Part shown: piece after piece, positions 31,863 through 39,360 of the stretch | Numbering within the stretch: position 1 is the first letter of the stretch | Layout of the letters: each line of letters opens with the position of its first letter | Position numbers and translations under genes: made by a program | NCBI RefSeq assembly: GCF_004348425.1 | Contig: NZ_SMKK01000054.1 | Span: forward strand, 1 to 44,013 | Length of the DNA stretch: 44,013 nt | Direction of reading: 5' to 3' | DNA from: Actinomadura sp. 7K507 | GTDB taxonomy: Bacteria; Actinomycetota; Actinomycetes; Streptosporangiales; Streptosporangiaceae | Notes under the pieces: generated by a model | The model's input: only the letters and a program-made list of their open reading frames with translations | Databases searched by the model: none | Told to the model about the DNA's origin: nothing

Positions 31863-31989
31863 CGTCAACGTCCTCTCGTCGCACGTCGTCGCACGTCGCC
31901 GCGGCGCGATCCGCGTGCCATCCTGGCCGCGCGTATCGCGCCTCTGCGCATACGACCGATCAATGCGGACGAATGTGACATCCTTCGAA

Positions 31990-32005
31990 TGTGAGCCGCG
32001 TCACA
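31990..32005 (-). promoter_or_regulatory. Perfect Crp/GlxR-type site upstream of qcrB
   Basis: TGTGA-GCCGCG-TCACA, extended by an A/T pair on each side (31989-32006), matches the Crp/GlxR consensus without mismatch in both arms. It lies 128 bp before the qcrB ATG, within the end-to-start gap with the hemerythrin-like gene. A second TGTGA half-site is at 31974-31978. Confidence 0.7.
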
Positions 32006-32027
32006 TCCGGATCGCCCGGCGCGCGGT

Positions 32028-32669
32028 TCAGCAGGCGGGCACGGCCAGGCGGCTGCGGCGCCGGTAACGGGGACGCCAGCTCGTCCGGTAGACGAGCCGG
32101 ATCGGCGGCGGAAGCAGGTTCAGCACCGCCCGGCGGGTGCCGTCCGGGGCGCCGTCCAGCAGCCAGGGCAGGAAGACGCCGAGCCCCCGGATGCCGGTCT
32201 CGCGGCGGAACTCGACGTCGAACGTGCCCCATTCGAACGCGGTGAGGGTCTCCGGGATCAGCGGGAGGACGTCCGACTCCTTGAAGTCCAGGAGCGCGTT
32301 CACGGAGATGCGCAGTTCCCGCGCGTAATGGGCGAACATGGGCCGGTCACCGTGTTCCAGCGCCGCGTCCACCCCGTCGAGCATCGGGACGGCCCGCATC
32401 GCCCGCGTCGCCATGGCGTCGAGGACGGTCCCGAGCCTGCCCGGGGCGTCTGCGTCCTTGGCGTACATCACCGTCCAGAGGGCGCCCTTCTCCGCGGTGT
32501 CCTGGATGCGCCAGTGGGACTTGAACAGGGGCCAGGTGTTCGCGGCCGCCATGTCCATCGGCGCGCCGCCCGCCCCGGCCGCCGCCTCCATCCGGGCCGT
32601 GTCGCGTCGGAACGCGCCGTACGCGGCGTGCAGCATCGTCAGGTCGAACCGCCTCGGTTCGCAGCCCAT
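32028..32669 (-). CDS. Hemerythrin-like protein with degenerate metal ligands
   Basis: This 213-residue protein aligns by eye with actinobacterial hemerythrin-domain proteins: LTMLHAAYGAFRRDTARM for helix 1, WPLFKSHWRIQDTAEKGALW for helix 2, and ISVNALLDFKESDVLPLI for the last helix before the conserved C-terminal region (ALTAFEWG-like, here TAFEWGTF). In true hemerythrins helix 2 carries HHxxE/D and the last helix HxxxH; here only His14 and acidic positions remain and the other His ligands are replaced (I, Q, D, F). A di-iron site is therefore unlikely. The ATG at 32669 has GGGAGG 4 nt upstream; an in-frame TTG lies 12 bp before it. A Crp-like half site lies 74 bp upstream. Confidence 0.75.
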   Translation of the reverse strand: MGCEPRRFDLTMLHAAYGAFRRDTARMEAAAGAGGAPMDMAAANTWPLFKSHWRIQDTAEKGALWTVMYAKDADAPGRLGTVLDAMATRAMRAVPMLDGVDAALEHGDRPMFAHYARELRISVNALLDFKESDVLPLIPETLTAFEWGTFDVEFRRETGIRGLGVFLPWLLDGAPDGTRRAVLNLLPPPIRLVYRTSWRPRYRRRSRLAVPAC

Positions 32670-32742
32670 GGCGCCTCCCAAGCTCTCCGCCGGTGCCCGC
32701 GGGAACGGGCCCCTACAGAGAAGATGGATCGAGCGTCCCGAT

Positions 32743-32758
32743 TGTGACGTGACTCAGC
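32743..32758 (-). promoter_or_regulatory. Imperfect Crp-type site upstream of the hemerythrin-like gene
   Basis: TGTGA-CGTGAC-TCAGC matches 8 of 10 arm positions of the TGTGA-N6-TCACA consensus, 74 bp before the ATG. Confidence 0.35.
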
Positions 32759-32793
32759 GCGGACTTCTGTGATCTGCCCCGCAAAGAGGCGGA

Positions 32794-32823
32794 TACACGG
32801 TGCGGGGGTACACGGTGCGGCGG
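32794..32823 (+). repeat. 15-bp duplication upstream of the hemerythrin-like gene
   Basis: TACACGGTGCGGGGG (32794-32808) is followed by TACACGGTGCGGCGG (32809-32823). Confidence 0.85.
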
Positions 32824-32847
32824 ATACGGGGAACCGGGCGGAGACGT

Positions 32848-32886
32848 GACCGGCCGGACGGCGGCCGTGGCGCCGTCCGGCCGGTC
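32848..32886 (-). terminator. 16-bp perfect-stem terminator of the secreted protein gene
   Basis: The 16 bases 32848-32863 (GACCGGCCGGACGGCG) are perfectly complementary to 32871-32886 around a 7-nt loop. It is the strongest hairpin in the window and lies 82 bp after the minus-strand stop at 32968. The tandem repeat lies between stop and terminator. Confidence 0.85.
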
Positions 32887-32925
32887 GGCCGGATCATCCG
32901 GGTCGGGCCGGACGCGATCGGGTTC

Positions 32926-32990
32926 CCGTGTTGGTCGGGTCCCCGTGTTGGTCGGGTCCCGTGTTGATCAGGTCACCGTGTTGTCGACCA
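32926..32990 (-). repeat. 16-17-bp tandem repeat over the secreted protein stop
   Basis: CCGTGTTG starts units at 32926, 32943, 32959 and 32976. The first two are identical over 17 bp and the latter two diverge. The stop codon (32968-32970) is in the third unit, so the repeat contributes to the C-terminal residues. Confidence 0.93.
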
Positions 32991-34221
32991 GGTAGACCGT
33001 CGGGGACGGGGCGTCACAGGTCGCCGGGGTGGTGCCCGGGGCGCCGTCGAAGGACAGGTCGGCGGCGGCCGACCCGAGGCTGACCGAGACGGTCTCGGCG
33101 CCGGAGGACGGCCTGAACGGCCCGGCCGTCAGCGTGCCGTCGCTCGGCAGCGGCACCGTGATCTTCTGGTCGCGGACGAGCGTGGTCTCCGGGATGGCGA
33201 CACCGCCGGACGGGATGACGTTCTGCGTGGCCGGCGTACCGCCCTCCACCCGCAGGTTCAGGGCCGTGACCGTCCCGGACGCGGAACCGTAGCCCTTGTC
33301 CATGAGCCGGTTCACGGTCTCGGCGGGGATGACCAGCGCGCCGCTGGCCTCGCTGAAGGAGAACGAGCCGCCTCGCCGGACGACCAGCGGGATGTGGGCG
33401 CCGACGGCGATGCCGACGTTCAGCGGCTCACCGCCGACCGTGCACGCGTAGGGGGCGTTGATGATGCCGACGAGCTCGTTCGAGGCGGGCTCGGGGAAGT
33501 TCAGCGGAGCGCCGGTGATCTTGGCGGGGGGCTGGCCGGGTTCGCCGCCGACGCCGATCGTCAGCAGCGCGTTGCCCGCCGAGGGCTTGCAGTCGGCCTT
33601 GATCGGCAGGCTGAACCCGGCCGACGAGTTCAGGTTGATCTCGGCCACCGCGTGGTCGAAGGCGAGCGTGACCTTGCCGCTGTCCGGTGCCGTGAAGGGG
33701 CCGACGTCGAACGTCCCGGTCAGCGGCAGGCCGACCTTGAGGGGCTCGCCGGGCGTGATCGCGATGTCGTCGATCTCGAACGGGTCGCCTTCGGCGATGT
33801 TGATGGCGGACGGCGTGGAGTCGCTCGCGCCGATGGTGAGGTCGGTGACCTTGGCGTCGGCCGTGGTCAGCCCGAGGATCGGGGCGAGGGACGTCAGCCA
33901 GGTCGGGAACGTGATGCTCCCCGAGCCCTGGGTCAGCCAGAACTCCTGCCCCGGGCCGATCTGGACCGGCGCGACGCCCTGCACGTCCACGTCCGTCGGC
34001 AGGTAGAACACCGGCAGGCCGGCGAGCGAGATCGTGCAGCCGATGGGCAGCTTGAACCGCCCGGTGTCCACGCCGATCTCCGGAACGTCGTCCGGCGGCA
34101 GTGCGTGCGCGGCCGAGGGGGCCAGGAGGGAGAGGGCGACCACGGCGGCGCCCGCGACCGCCGTGAGTCTCCGGCGGAGGCGCCCGCCGGGGCCGGCGGT
34201 GCCGGCATGTCTGGAACTCAT
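32968..34221 (-). CDS. Secreted two-domain protein of unknown function
   Basis: This 417-residue protein has a Sec signal peptide: RLRRRLTAVAGAAVVALSLL then APSAAHA. The mature part contains two related domains. The first has GQEFWLTQGSGSITFPTW, IDDIAITPGEPLKVGLPLTG and FTAPDSGKVTLAFDHAVAEI. The second has GGSFSFSEASGALVIPAE, VPLPSDGTLTAGPF and FRPSSGAETVSVSLGSAAAD. Each is strand-rich with paired cysteines. The layout resembles DUF6801-type secreted actinobacterial proteins, but I am not sure of that name. No enzyme motif or cell-wall anchor is seen. The ATG at 34221 is chosen because the signal peptide then has a normal basic N-region and AAGGGA lies upstream. Divergent from the DoxX gene. 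Confidence 0.8.
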   Translation of the reverse strand: MSSRHAGTAGPGGRLRRRLTAVAGAAVVALSLLAPSAAHALPPDDVPEIGVDTGRFKLPIGCTISLAGLPVFYLPTDVDVQGVAPVQIGPGQEFWLTQGSGSITFPTWLTSLAPILGLTTADAKVTDLTIGASDSTPSAINIAEGDPFEIDDIAITPGEPLKVGLPLTGTFDVGPFTAPDSGKVTLAFDHAVAEINLNSSAGFSLPIKADCKPSAGNALLTIGVGGEPGQPPAKITGAPLNFPEPASNELVGIINAPYACTVGGEPLNVGIAVGAHIPLVVRRGGSFSFSEASGALVIPAETVNRLMDKGYGSASGTVTALNLRVEGGTPATQNVIPSGGVAIPETTLVRDQKITVPLPSDGTLTAGPFRPSSGAETVSVSLGSAAADLSFDGAPGTTPATCDAPSPTVYLVDNTVT

Positions 34222-34469
34222 CGGACATCCCTTCAGAAATGCGGGGTGTACTGGTGGGTAGCCGACATGGTGAACCTGGCCCTGCACGGCGTGATACGGA
34301 CGGTTGTGCGGAAACTCCGTGAAGCGTTAGCAATTGGACATAAAAGCGCCTGGACACGCAGGCCCCGCCCGGCGCAGGGGCCGCCGCATGCCCGGCTTCG
34401 GCCATACCTGTACGTTGTCGGGACGTGACGTCCACGAGGGTGTGACCTCGATGAGGGAAGGTGCCGTGA

Positions 34470-35009
34470 ATGGCTGTTGACGCGGCGGGCATCGACATCG
34501 CGTCCCTGGTCCTGCGGGTCTCCGTCGGAGGCACCCTGATCGCGCACGGCTGGAACCACGCGTTCGGCGGCGGGAAGATCGAGGGCACGGCGGGCTGGTT
34601 CGACTCCATGGGCCTGCGTCCGGGGAAACTGCACGCGCTGATGGCCACCGGCACCGAGCTCGGCGCGGGCCTCCTGCTGCTGCTCGGCCTGCTCACCCCG
34701 CTGGCCGCCGCCGGCGCGGTCGGCACGATGGCCGTCGCGTTCGTCACCGCCCACCTGCGCAACGGTTTCTTCATCTTCCGTCCCGGCCAGGGCTACGAGT
34801 ACGTCGTGATGATCATCATGGTGGCGTGCGCGCTCGGCGCGCTGGGGGGCGGCGGCGCGTCCCTCGACGCCGCGCTCGGGATCTCCGACGAGCTGTCCGG
34901 CTGGACGGGCCTCGCCATCACCGCCCTCGCCGGCGGCCTCGGCGCCGCCCTCCTCCTGGCCGTCTTCTGGCGTCCCGGCAAGAAGTCCGCCGAGTCGACC
35001 GGAGCCTAG
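34470..35009 (+). CDS. DoxX family membrane protein
   Basis: This 179-residue protein has four transmembrane helices and the DoxX pattern: IASLVLRVSVGGTLIAHGWN with the conserved His, GWFDSMGLRP, MATGTELGAGLLLLLGLLTP, VAFVTAHLRNGFFIF and the final helix LAGGLGAALLLAVFW. DoxX proteins are associated with quinone or thiol redox at the membrane; activity of this one is unknown. The ATG at 34470 is good by homology but has only a weak Shine-Dalgarno. A near-perfect hairpin follows 15 bp after the stop. Confidence 0.92.
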   Translation: MAVDAAGIDIASLVLRVSVGGTLIAHGWNHAFGGGKIEGTAGWFDSMGLRPGKLHALMATGTELGAGLLLLLGLLTPLAAAGAVGTMAVAFVTAHLRNGFFIFRPGQGYEYVVMIIMVACALGALGGGGASLDAALGISDELSGWTGLAITALAGGLGAALLLAVFWRPGKKSAESTGA

Positions 35010-35023
35010 GACCGGGCGAGGGC

Positions 35024-35057
35024 GGGCCGGCCTCCGCACACCAGAGGAGGCCGGCCC
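35024..35057. terminator. 12-bp perfect-stem bidirectional terminator
   Basis: GGGCCGGCCTCC (35024-35035) pairs perfectly with GGAGGCCGGCCC (35046-35057) around a 10-nt loop, between the convergent DoxX and amylase genes. Confidence 0.85.
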
Positions 35058-35097
35058 TATGGCACCGGCGGGGGACGGTGCCTGTATCCGGGCGGGT

Positions 35098-36633
35098 CTA
35101 TCGGCTCGCGCCGGCGTGGATCGCGACCGCGCCGCCCGCGGGGACGGTCACGGTCGCGGTGCCGCCGGAGACGGTGACGGCCGTGCCCTCACATCCGCCC
35201 GGCCGGGCCCCGCCGGTGATGACGTCGCAGTAGACGCCGTCCGCGAGCCCGGTCGTGTAGGACGCGGTGGACGGGCTGGACGAGCCGTTCAAGCCGATCC
35301 AGCCCCGCGACCCGCGGCTGAAGCCGATGACGTCGCCCGCGGTCGCCTCGAAGTTGGACACGGTCGTGGCGGAGGCGGTCGCGTTGCGCCACCCGACCAT
35401 GCCCTTGATCCCGGTCGACCGGGTGATGCACTGCCATCCGCTTGAGCAGTTCGCGCCGGTGACGAAGCCGCGCGCGTCGGCGGGCGGCGACTGCCCCTTG
35501 GACGACCAGGTGAACCCGTCGAAGACGGCCGGCTTCCCGTACGGGTAGGCCAGCAGGAAGTAGTTGGCCAGGGTGTAGTCGCTGCCGTTCTTGTAGCTGA
35601 GCGTCGAGCCGTCCCGTTCGGTGTCGTGGTTGGTGACCATCGCGTAGGTCTGGGAGCCGTCCGCTTCCAGCGACCAGGACGGGATGCCCGACAGGTTCGA
35701 CAGCGTGCCGTTCTGGAACTGGGTCTTGATGCCCATCGCGTAGGCGAAGCCGAGCACGTCGCCGTTCGAGGTGAACGCGGCGGCCTGCAGTTCGGGGTTG
35801 GACGCCCCCGGGAAGACCTCCTGCGCGATGTAGGGCGGCTTGCCCTCGGCGGTGGTGTCGTTCAGCGCGCCCTTGATGGCCGCGAAGTCGTTCTGGTCTA
35901 TGTGCTTGGCGGCGTCGACCCGGAACCCGTCCACGCCGAGCCCGATCAGGTCGTTGAGGTACCCGGCGATCTCGCCGCGGACGTAGCCGGACTGGGTCTT
36001 GAGGTCCGACAGCGCCACCAGTTCGCAGTTCTGCACCTCGGACTTGTCGTTCCAGTCGTCGATGCCCGCGTCGTCGTCGTCGCAGTAGCCGTCGTTGGCG
36101 TGGTGGAAGTCGCCGTAGCCGTACGGGACGGCCGGATAGGAGAACCCCGGCGGATCGAAGGCCGACCCGCCATAGGTGGTGTTCACCGTGTTGTTGTGGC
36201 CCGCCATGTGGTTGATGACGGCGTCGACGTAGACGCGGACGCCCGCGTCGTGGCAGGCCGTGACCATTGCGGCGAACTCGGCGCGCGTGCCGAGCCGGCT
36301 GGTCAGTCCGTAGGAGACGGGCTGGTACACCTCCCACCACGGATGGGCGCCTTCGCTGGTGTCGGCGAGGCTGACCGACTCGGCGGGCGGCGCGACCTGC
36401 ACGGCGCCGTACCCGGCGGGCCCGAGATGGTCGGTGCAGGCATCCGCGACCGAGGGCCAGTTCCATTCCCAGAGGTTGGCGGTGACGTCACTGGAGTTGA
36501 GGGGTGCGGCGGTGTGCGGGGCGGCGCCGGCGGTGTCGTCGGGGAGGAGGGCGGCGGCAGGCGCCGTCACGCCGAGGGTGAGCGCTCCGGCGGCGAGCAG
36601 GGACAGGCGGCGGGGGACTCTTGCGCGTTGCAT
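35098..36633 (-). CDS. Secreted alpha-amylase (GH13)
   Basis: This 511-residue protein has a signal peptide (RRLSLLAAGALTLGVTAPAA) and the GH13 core: VYVDAVINHMAGH, the nucleophile Asp in GVDGFRVDAAKH, the acid/base Glu in IAQEVFPG and the third Asp in MVTNHDTER. The order and the NWPSVADACTDHLGPAGYGA segment place it with actinomycete secreted alpha-amylases; the C-terminal beta-sandwich ends VSGGTATVTVPAGGAVAIH. No starch-binding domain follows. It hydrolyses internal alpha-1,4 bonds of starch outside the cell. The ATG at 36633 gives a normal signal peptide. Its upstream region carries three CTTGC-type elements as in Streptomyces amylase promoters. Confidence 0.96.
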   Translation of the reverse strand: MQRARVPRRLSLLAAGALTLGVTAPAAALLPDDTAGAAPHTAAPLNSSDVTANLWEWNWPSVADACTDHLGPAGYGAVQVAPPAESVSLADTSEGAHPWWEVYQPVSYGLTSRLGTRAEFAAMVTACHDAGVRVYVDAVINHMAGHNNTVNTTYGGSAFDPPGFSYPAVPYGYGDFHHANDGYCDDDDAGIDDWNDKSEVQNCELVALSDLKTQSGYVRGEIAGYLNDLIGLGVDGFRVDAAKHIDQNDFAAIKGALNDTTAEGKPPYIAQEVFPGASNPELQAAAFTSNGDVLGFAYAMGIKTQFQNGTLSNLSGIPSWSLEADGSQTYAMVTNHDTERDGSTLSYKNGSDYTLANYFLLAYPYGKPAVFDGFTWSSKGQSPPADARGFVTGANCSSGWQCITRSTGIKGMVGWRNATASATTVSNFEATAGDVIGFSRGSRGWIGLNGSSSPSTASYTTGLADGVYCDVITGGARPGGCEGTAVTVSGGTATVTVPAGGAVAIHAGASR

Positions 36634-36750
36634 GTGGGCGAACTCCTGTCACAGGGCACCCGGGCCCCGGCGGAGTCGGGTCACCGGCGGTCTGGGTGCC
36701 TGAGGGGGTGGGGGACGGCCGTCCGCGATGCACCGTGAGAATGCTCTCTT

Positions 36751-36797
36751 CTTGCAGTCAGGTCAAGAGCTTGCGCAAGATTTCAATCGACTTGCAG
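36751..36797 (-). promoter_or_regulatory. MalR-type CTTGCAG elements upstream of the amylase gene
   Basis: CTTGCAG lies at 36751-36757 and 36791-36797, and the dyad CTTGCGCAAG at 36770-36779. In Streptomyces, LacI-family MalR (Reg1) acts at such repeats in amylase and maltose promoters to give maltose induction and glucose repression. Distance to the amylase ATG is about 120-165 bp. Confidence 0.6.
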
Positions 36798-36809
36798 AAA
36801 GCCGCCAGC

Positions 36810-37868
36810 TCATCCGGCCCCGCCGGAACCGGCTGCGGCCAGGCGTTCCCGCTGGGGCACCACCGTGTACTTGGGGTCCCGGGCCGACTGCAACCCGGCG
36901 TGGAAGACACCGAAACGGGTGCAGGCGGAGCCCGCCAGGAGCGCCGCCCCGCTGAGCGCCGCCACCGCGCGGCTGCGCCCGCCGAGCAGGACGCCCCCGG
37001 CGGTACCCGCGGCCGTCAGGATCTCTCCCGCGCGCATGTACCTGCCGGCCTTGCCCGTCTTGTACGGCTCGGCGGCCAGCCCGGCTCGATGCTCGACCAC
37101 CTTCGCCGCGGCCAGCTCCAGCGCCGTCCCGAACACCGTGGCGCTGCGCATCGGACCGGCCTCGCGCGTCGGGGAGACGATCAACCCCATCCCGGCCGCG
37201 GCGGCGGTGGCCGAGCCGGCGAACACCATCGGCAGCTCACGGTGGACGTCGTGCCAGGCCGGAACCGCCGTGTCGGCGGCGAGCGCCGCGGTGTAGGTGG
37301 CGACGGCCGGGCCGAGCACGGCCGCGCCGGCCGTCGCGGCCCCGCCGATGCGGGGGAAGAGCCCGGTCACGTCCAGCACGGCCGCCGCGCCCGCGGCCGG
37401 GCCGTAGGCGGCCAGCAGCCACGAGCCCAGGCTCATCGGCGAGGTGAGCTTCACGACCCGCAGCATGTTGGCGAACCGCGAGGGCCGCCCGAGGTCGTGG
37501 ATGAGCGCGGCCGTGGACCCGCCGATGGCCAGCAGCGAGGAGATCTTCATCGCCCGCGCGGCGGCGGGACGCCCGGTGAGCTCCGCGCCGGCGGCGAGCA
37601 CCGACCCGGCCCCGGCCAGGCCGCCGAGGAAGAAGTACCCGGCGATGTCGTAGGACTTCCAGACGGGCGGGTTCAGGATGGGCAGGCCGTAGTAGGAGGT
37701 GAACTCCGCCTCCGGCACCATCGCCTTCTCGCCCCGGCGCCTGCGGCGTTTCCCGTCGCGGCGGGCGGCACCGCCGGGCAGGCCCTTCCCGATCTCCGCC
37801 TCGCGTCCCGGCCGCTGCCCGTGCACGCCGTCCTTGCCGACGCCCGTCTCCCTGCCCGCGTCGCTCAT
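36810..37868 (-). CDS. NrfD-like membrane subunit (formate-dehydrogenase-type)
   Basis: This 352-residue protein has an N-terminal basic extension of about 48 residues and then about eight hydrophobic helices starting at YDIAGYFFLGGLAGAGSVLA. LGRPSRFANMLRVVKLTSPM is the typical NrfD loop. NrfD subunits anchor a molybdopterin/Fe-S enzyme and exchange electrons with the quinone pool. The start overlaps the Fe-S gene stop by 4 bp (ATGA), and the pair forms an operon on the minus strand. No catalytic (molybdopterin, e.g. FdhA/FdnG) gene lies before or after, which is unusual. The long Arg/Gly/Lys N-terminal extension (RRDGKRRRRRGEKA) is not a family feature. Confidence 0.9.
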   Translation of the reverse strand: MSDAGRETGVGKDGVHGQRPGREAEIGKGLPGGAARRDGKRRRRRGEKAMVPEAEFTSYYGLPILNPPVWKSYDIAGYFFLGGLAGAGSVLAAGAELTGRPAAARAMKISSLLAIGGSTAALIHDLGRPSRFANMLRVVKLTSPMSLGSWLLAAYGPAAGAAAVLDVTGLFPRIGGAATAGAAVLGPAVATYTAALAADTAVPAWHDVHRELPMVFAGSATAAAAGMGLIVSPTREAGPMRSATVFGTALELAAAKVVEHRAGLAAEPYKTGKAGRYMRAGEILTAAGTAGGVLLGGRSRAVAALSGAALLAGSACTRFGVFHAGLQSARDPKYTVVPQRERLAAAGSGGAG

Positions 37869-38797
37869 CGCCCGCCTCCGCCGCGGCCGTGCACGGTGAA
37901 GACGGCGGCGATCCCGCCCAGCAGCGCGGCCGCCGCCACCCCCGTGTGCTTCCAGATGGACGGCAGGTCGCGTGTCGTGACGACGGGATCCGGTGGGAGC
38001 CCGTACACCTCCGGCTCGTCCAGCAGCAGGAAGAACGCGCCGTCGCCGCCGACGCCGTCGTCCGGGTCGTGGCCGTACAGGCGCGCGTCCTCCACGCCGA
38101 TGTCGTGGAGCTGCTCGACGCGCATGGCGGCACGCTCACGCAGCTCGTCGAGCGGCCCGTACTGGATCGAATCGGTCGGGCACGCCTTCGCGCACGCCGG
38201 CTCCAGCCCAACGCCCAGCCGGTCGTAGCACATCGTGCACTTCCAGGCCCGGCCGTCGCCCTTGCGCTGGTCGATCACGCCGTAGGGGCAGGCGGGGATG
38301 CAGTAGCCGCATCCGTTGCAGATGTCCTCCTGTACGACGACGGTGCCGAACTCGGTGCGGAACAGCGAGCCGGTCGGGCAGACGTCCAGGCAGGCGGCGT
38401 GCGTGCAGTGCTTGCACACGTCGGACGCCATGAGCCAGCGCATGTCCGTGGCGCCGCCATTGCCGGAAGCCGCGCCGGAAGCCGCGCCGGGGGCGCCGGC
38501 GTGATCGACGCCGGACTCGGCGTTCCCCATGGGCTTGTCCTGCTCGATGAACGCGACATGCCGCCAGGTGTCGGCGCCGAGGCCCTGGGTGTTGTCGTAG
38601 GACATGCCGGTGAACTCGAGGCCGTCCTCGGGAATGGCGTTCCACTCCTTGCAGGCCACCTCGCACGCCTTGCAGCCGATGCAGACGGACGTGTCGGTGA
38701 AGAAGCCCATCCGGGGTGGCGGGTCCGTGTAGCCCGCGTTCTCCGTGACGTTGGGCTCGGGACCCGCCAGCAGGTTCCGTCCGACCAGGCTGCTCAT
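37865..38797 (-). CDS. Four-cluster [4Fe-4S] ferredoxin-like electron-transfer subunit
   Basis: This 310-residue protein has the four cysteine motifs of formate-dehydrogenase beta subunits: CIGCKACEVACKEWN, CKHCTHAACLDVCPTG, CNGCGYCIPACPYG and CTMCYDRLGVGLEPACAKAC, binding four [4Fe-4S] clusters. A Gly/Ala/Ser-rich loop (about residues 100-116, with a 12-bp repeat) lies ahead of the second motif. A C-terminal helix at about 288-305 is probably a membrane anchor. In standard operons the order is catalytic subunit, this Fe-S subunit, then the NrfD anchor; the catalytic gene should lie upstream but is replaced by a divergent thioesterase gene. The start is the ATG at 38797. Confidence 0.94.
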   Translation of the reverse strand: MSSLVGRNLLAGPEPNVTENAGYTDPPPRMGFFTDTSVCIGCKACEVACKEWNAIPEDGLEFTGMSYDNTQGLGADTWRHVAFIEQDKPMGNAESGVDHAGAPGAASGAASGNGGATDMRWLMASDVCKHCTHAACLDVCPTGSLFRTEFGTVVVQEDICNGCGYCIPACPYGVIDQRKGDGRAWKCTMCYDRLGVGLEPACAKACPTDSIQYGPLDELRERAAMRVEQLHDIGVEDARLYGHDPDDGVGGDGAFFLLLDEPEVYGLPPDPVVTTRDLPSIWKHTGVAAAALLGGIAAVFTVHGRGGGGR

Positions 38798-38918
38798 CCC
38801 ACGACCTCCAATTCCCGACCTCCGATCCGCAAGGCGCTGGGCACCTTCCCGGGGAGCCGGGCCCTACACCTTCCCGGAGAGCGCCTCCGGAACGCCCGCC
38901 GATCGGTGGCGCAGTCCA

Positions 38919-38948
38919 TTGACGCCGATTTCGGTGGCTGGATAGCTT
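38919..38948 (+). promoter_or_regulatory. Leaderless promoter of the thioesterase gene
   Basis: TTGACG (38919-38924), an 18-nt spacer, TAGCTT (38943-38948), then 6 nt to the ATG at 38955, which would be +1. Both boxes are good, making this the clearest leaderless promoter in the window. Confidence 0.65.
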
Positions 38949-38954
38949 CTGGGG

Positions 38955-39353
38955 ATGACGGCTGAACGGGTCGATTACGCGGGACCGCTGGACCAGACGC
39001 TCGGTCTCCTCGTGGTCGAGGCGTCCGACCAGGAGGTCCTGGCCGAACTGGAGGTCACCGACAAGCTCATGCAGGCGTACGGCATTGTCCATGGCGGCGT
39101 GTACTGCGCGATCACCGAGACGGTGTGCAGCATGGGCGCGGCGCTGACGGTCGGGCTCGACAGCCAGGTCGTCGGCGTCAGCAACCACACCCGGTTCATC
39201 CGGGCCGTGCGCGGGGGCAGGCTGACCGCTCGCGCCCGTCCCGTCGACCGGGTGGACGACCATGTGACCTGGCAGGCGACGATCACCGACGACAAGGACC
39301 GCGTGGTCGCCGAGGGCACCGTCAACCTGCTGCGGCTCACCCCGCCCGGCTGA
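38955..39353 (+). CDS. PaaI-type hotdog thioesterase
   Basis: This 132-residue protein has the single hotdog fold of the PaaI/4HBT family, with the helix motif YGIVHGGVYCAITETVCSMG carrying the HGG and the Glu (E55) that activates water. Such enzymes hydrolyse aryl-CoA or hydroxyphenylacetyl-CoA thioesters and protect the cell when CoA intermediates pile up. Position next to a PaaX-family regulator and the benzoyl-CoA genes fits release of free acid from stalled benzoyl-CoA or epoxide CoA esters. Its stop lies 8 bp before a 17-bp duplication, and the PaaX gene ends only 31 bp away in the opposite direction. The transcript is probably leaderless. Confidence 0.92.
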   Translation: MTAERVDYAGPLDQTLGLLVVEASDQEVLAELEVTDKLMQAYGIVHGGVYCAITETVCSMGAALTVGLDSQVVGVSNHTRFIRAVRGGRLTARARPVDRVDDHVTWQATITDDKDRVVAEGTVNLLRLTPPG

Positions 39354-39360
39354 TCCCTGT

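Noticed and set aside
30207..31994. A 595-codon plus-strand frame opposite qcrB
   Set aside because: It is the antisense shadow of qcrB, rich in Arg, Asp, Gln and Val with no domain; qcrB itself has all its functional motifs.
32926..32990. A multi-site regulatory array downstream of the hemerythrin-like gene
   Set aside because: The units lie at the 3' end of the secreted protein gene and include its stop codon, and none is palindromic; tandem duplication explains it.
37237..38211. Antisense and alternative frames across the Fe-S/NrfD genes
   Set aside because: These are shadow frames; the four cysteine motifs and membrane helices lie only in the annotated frames.
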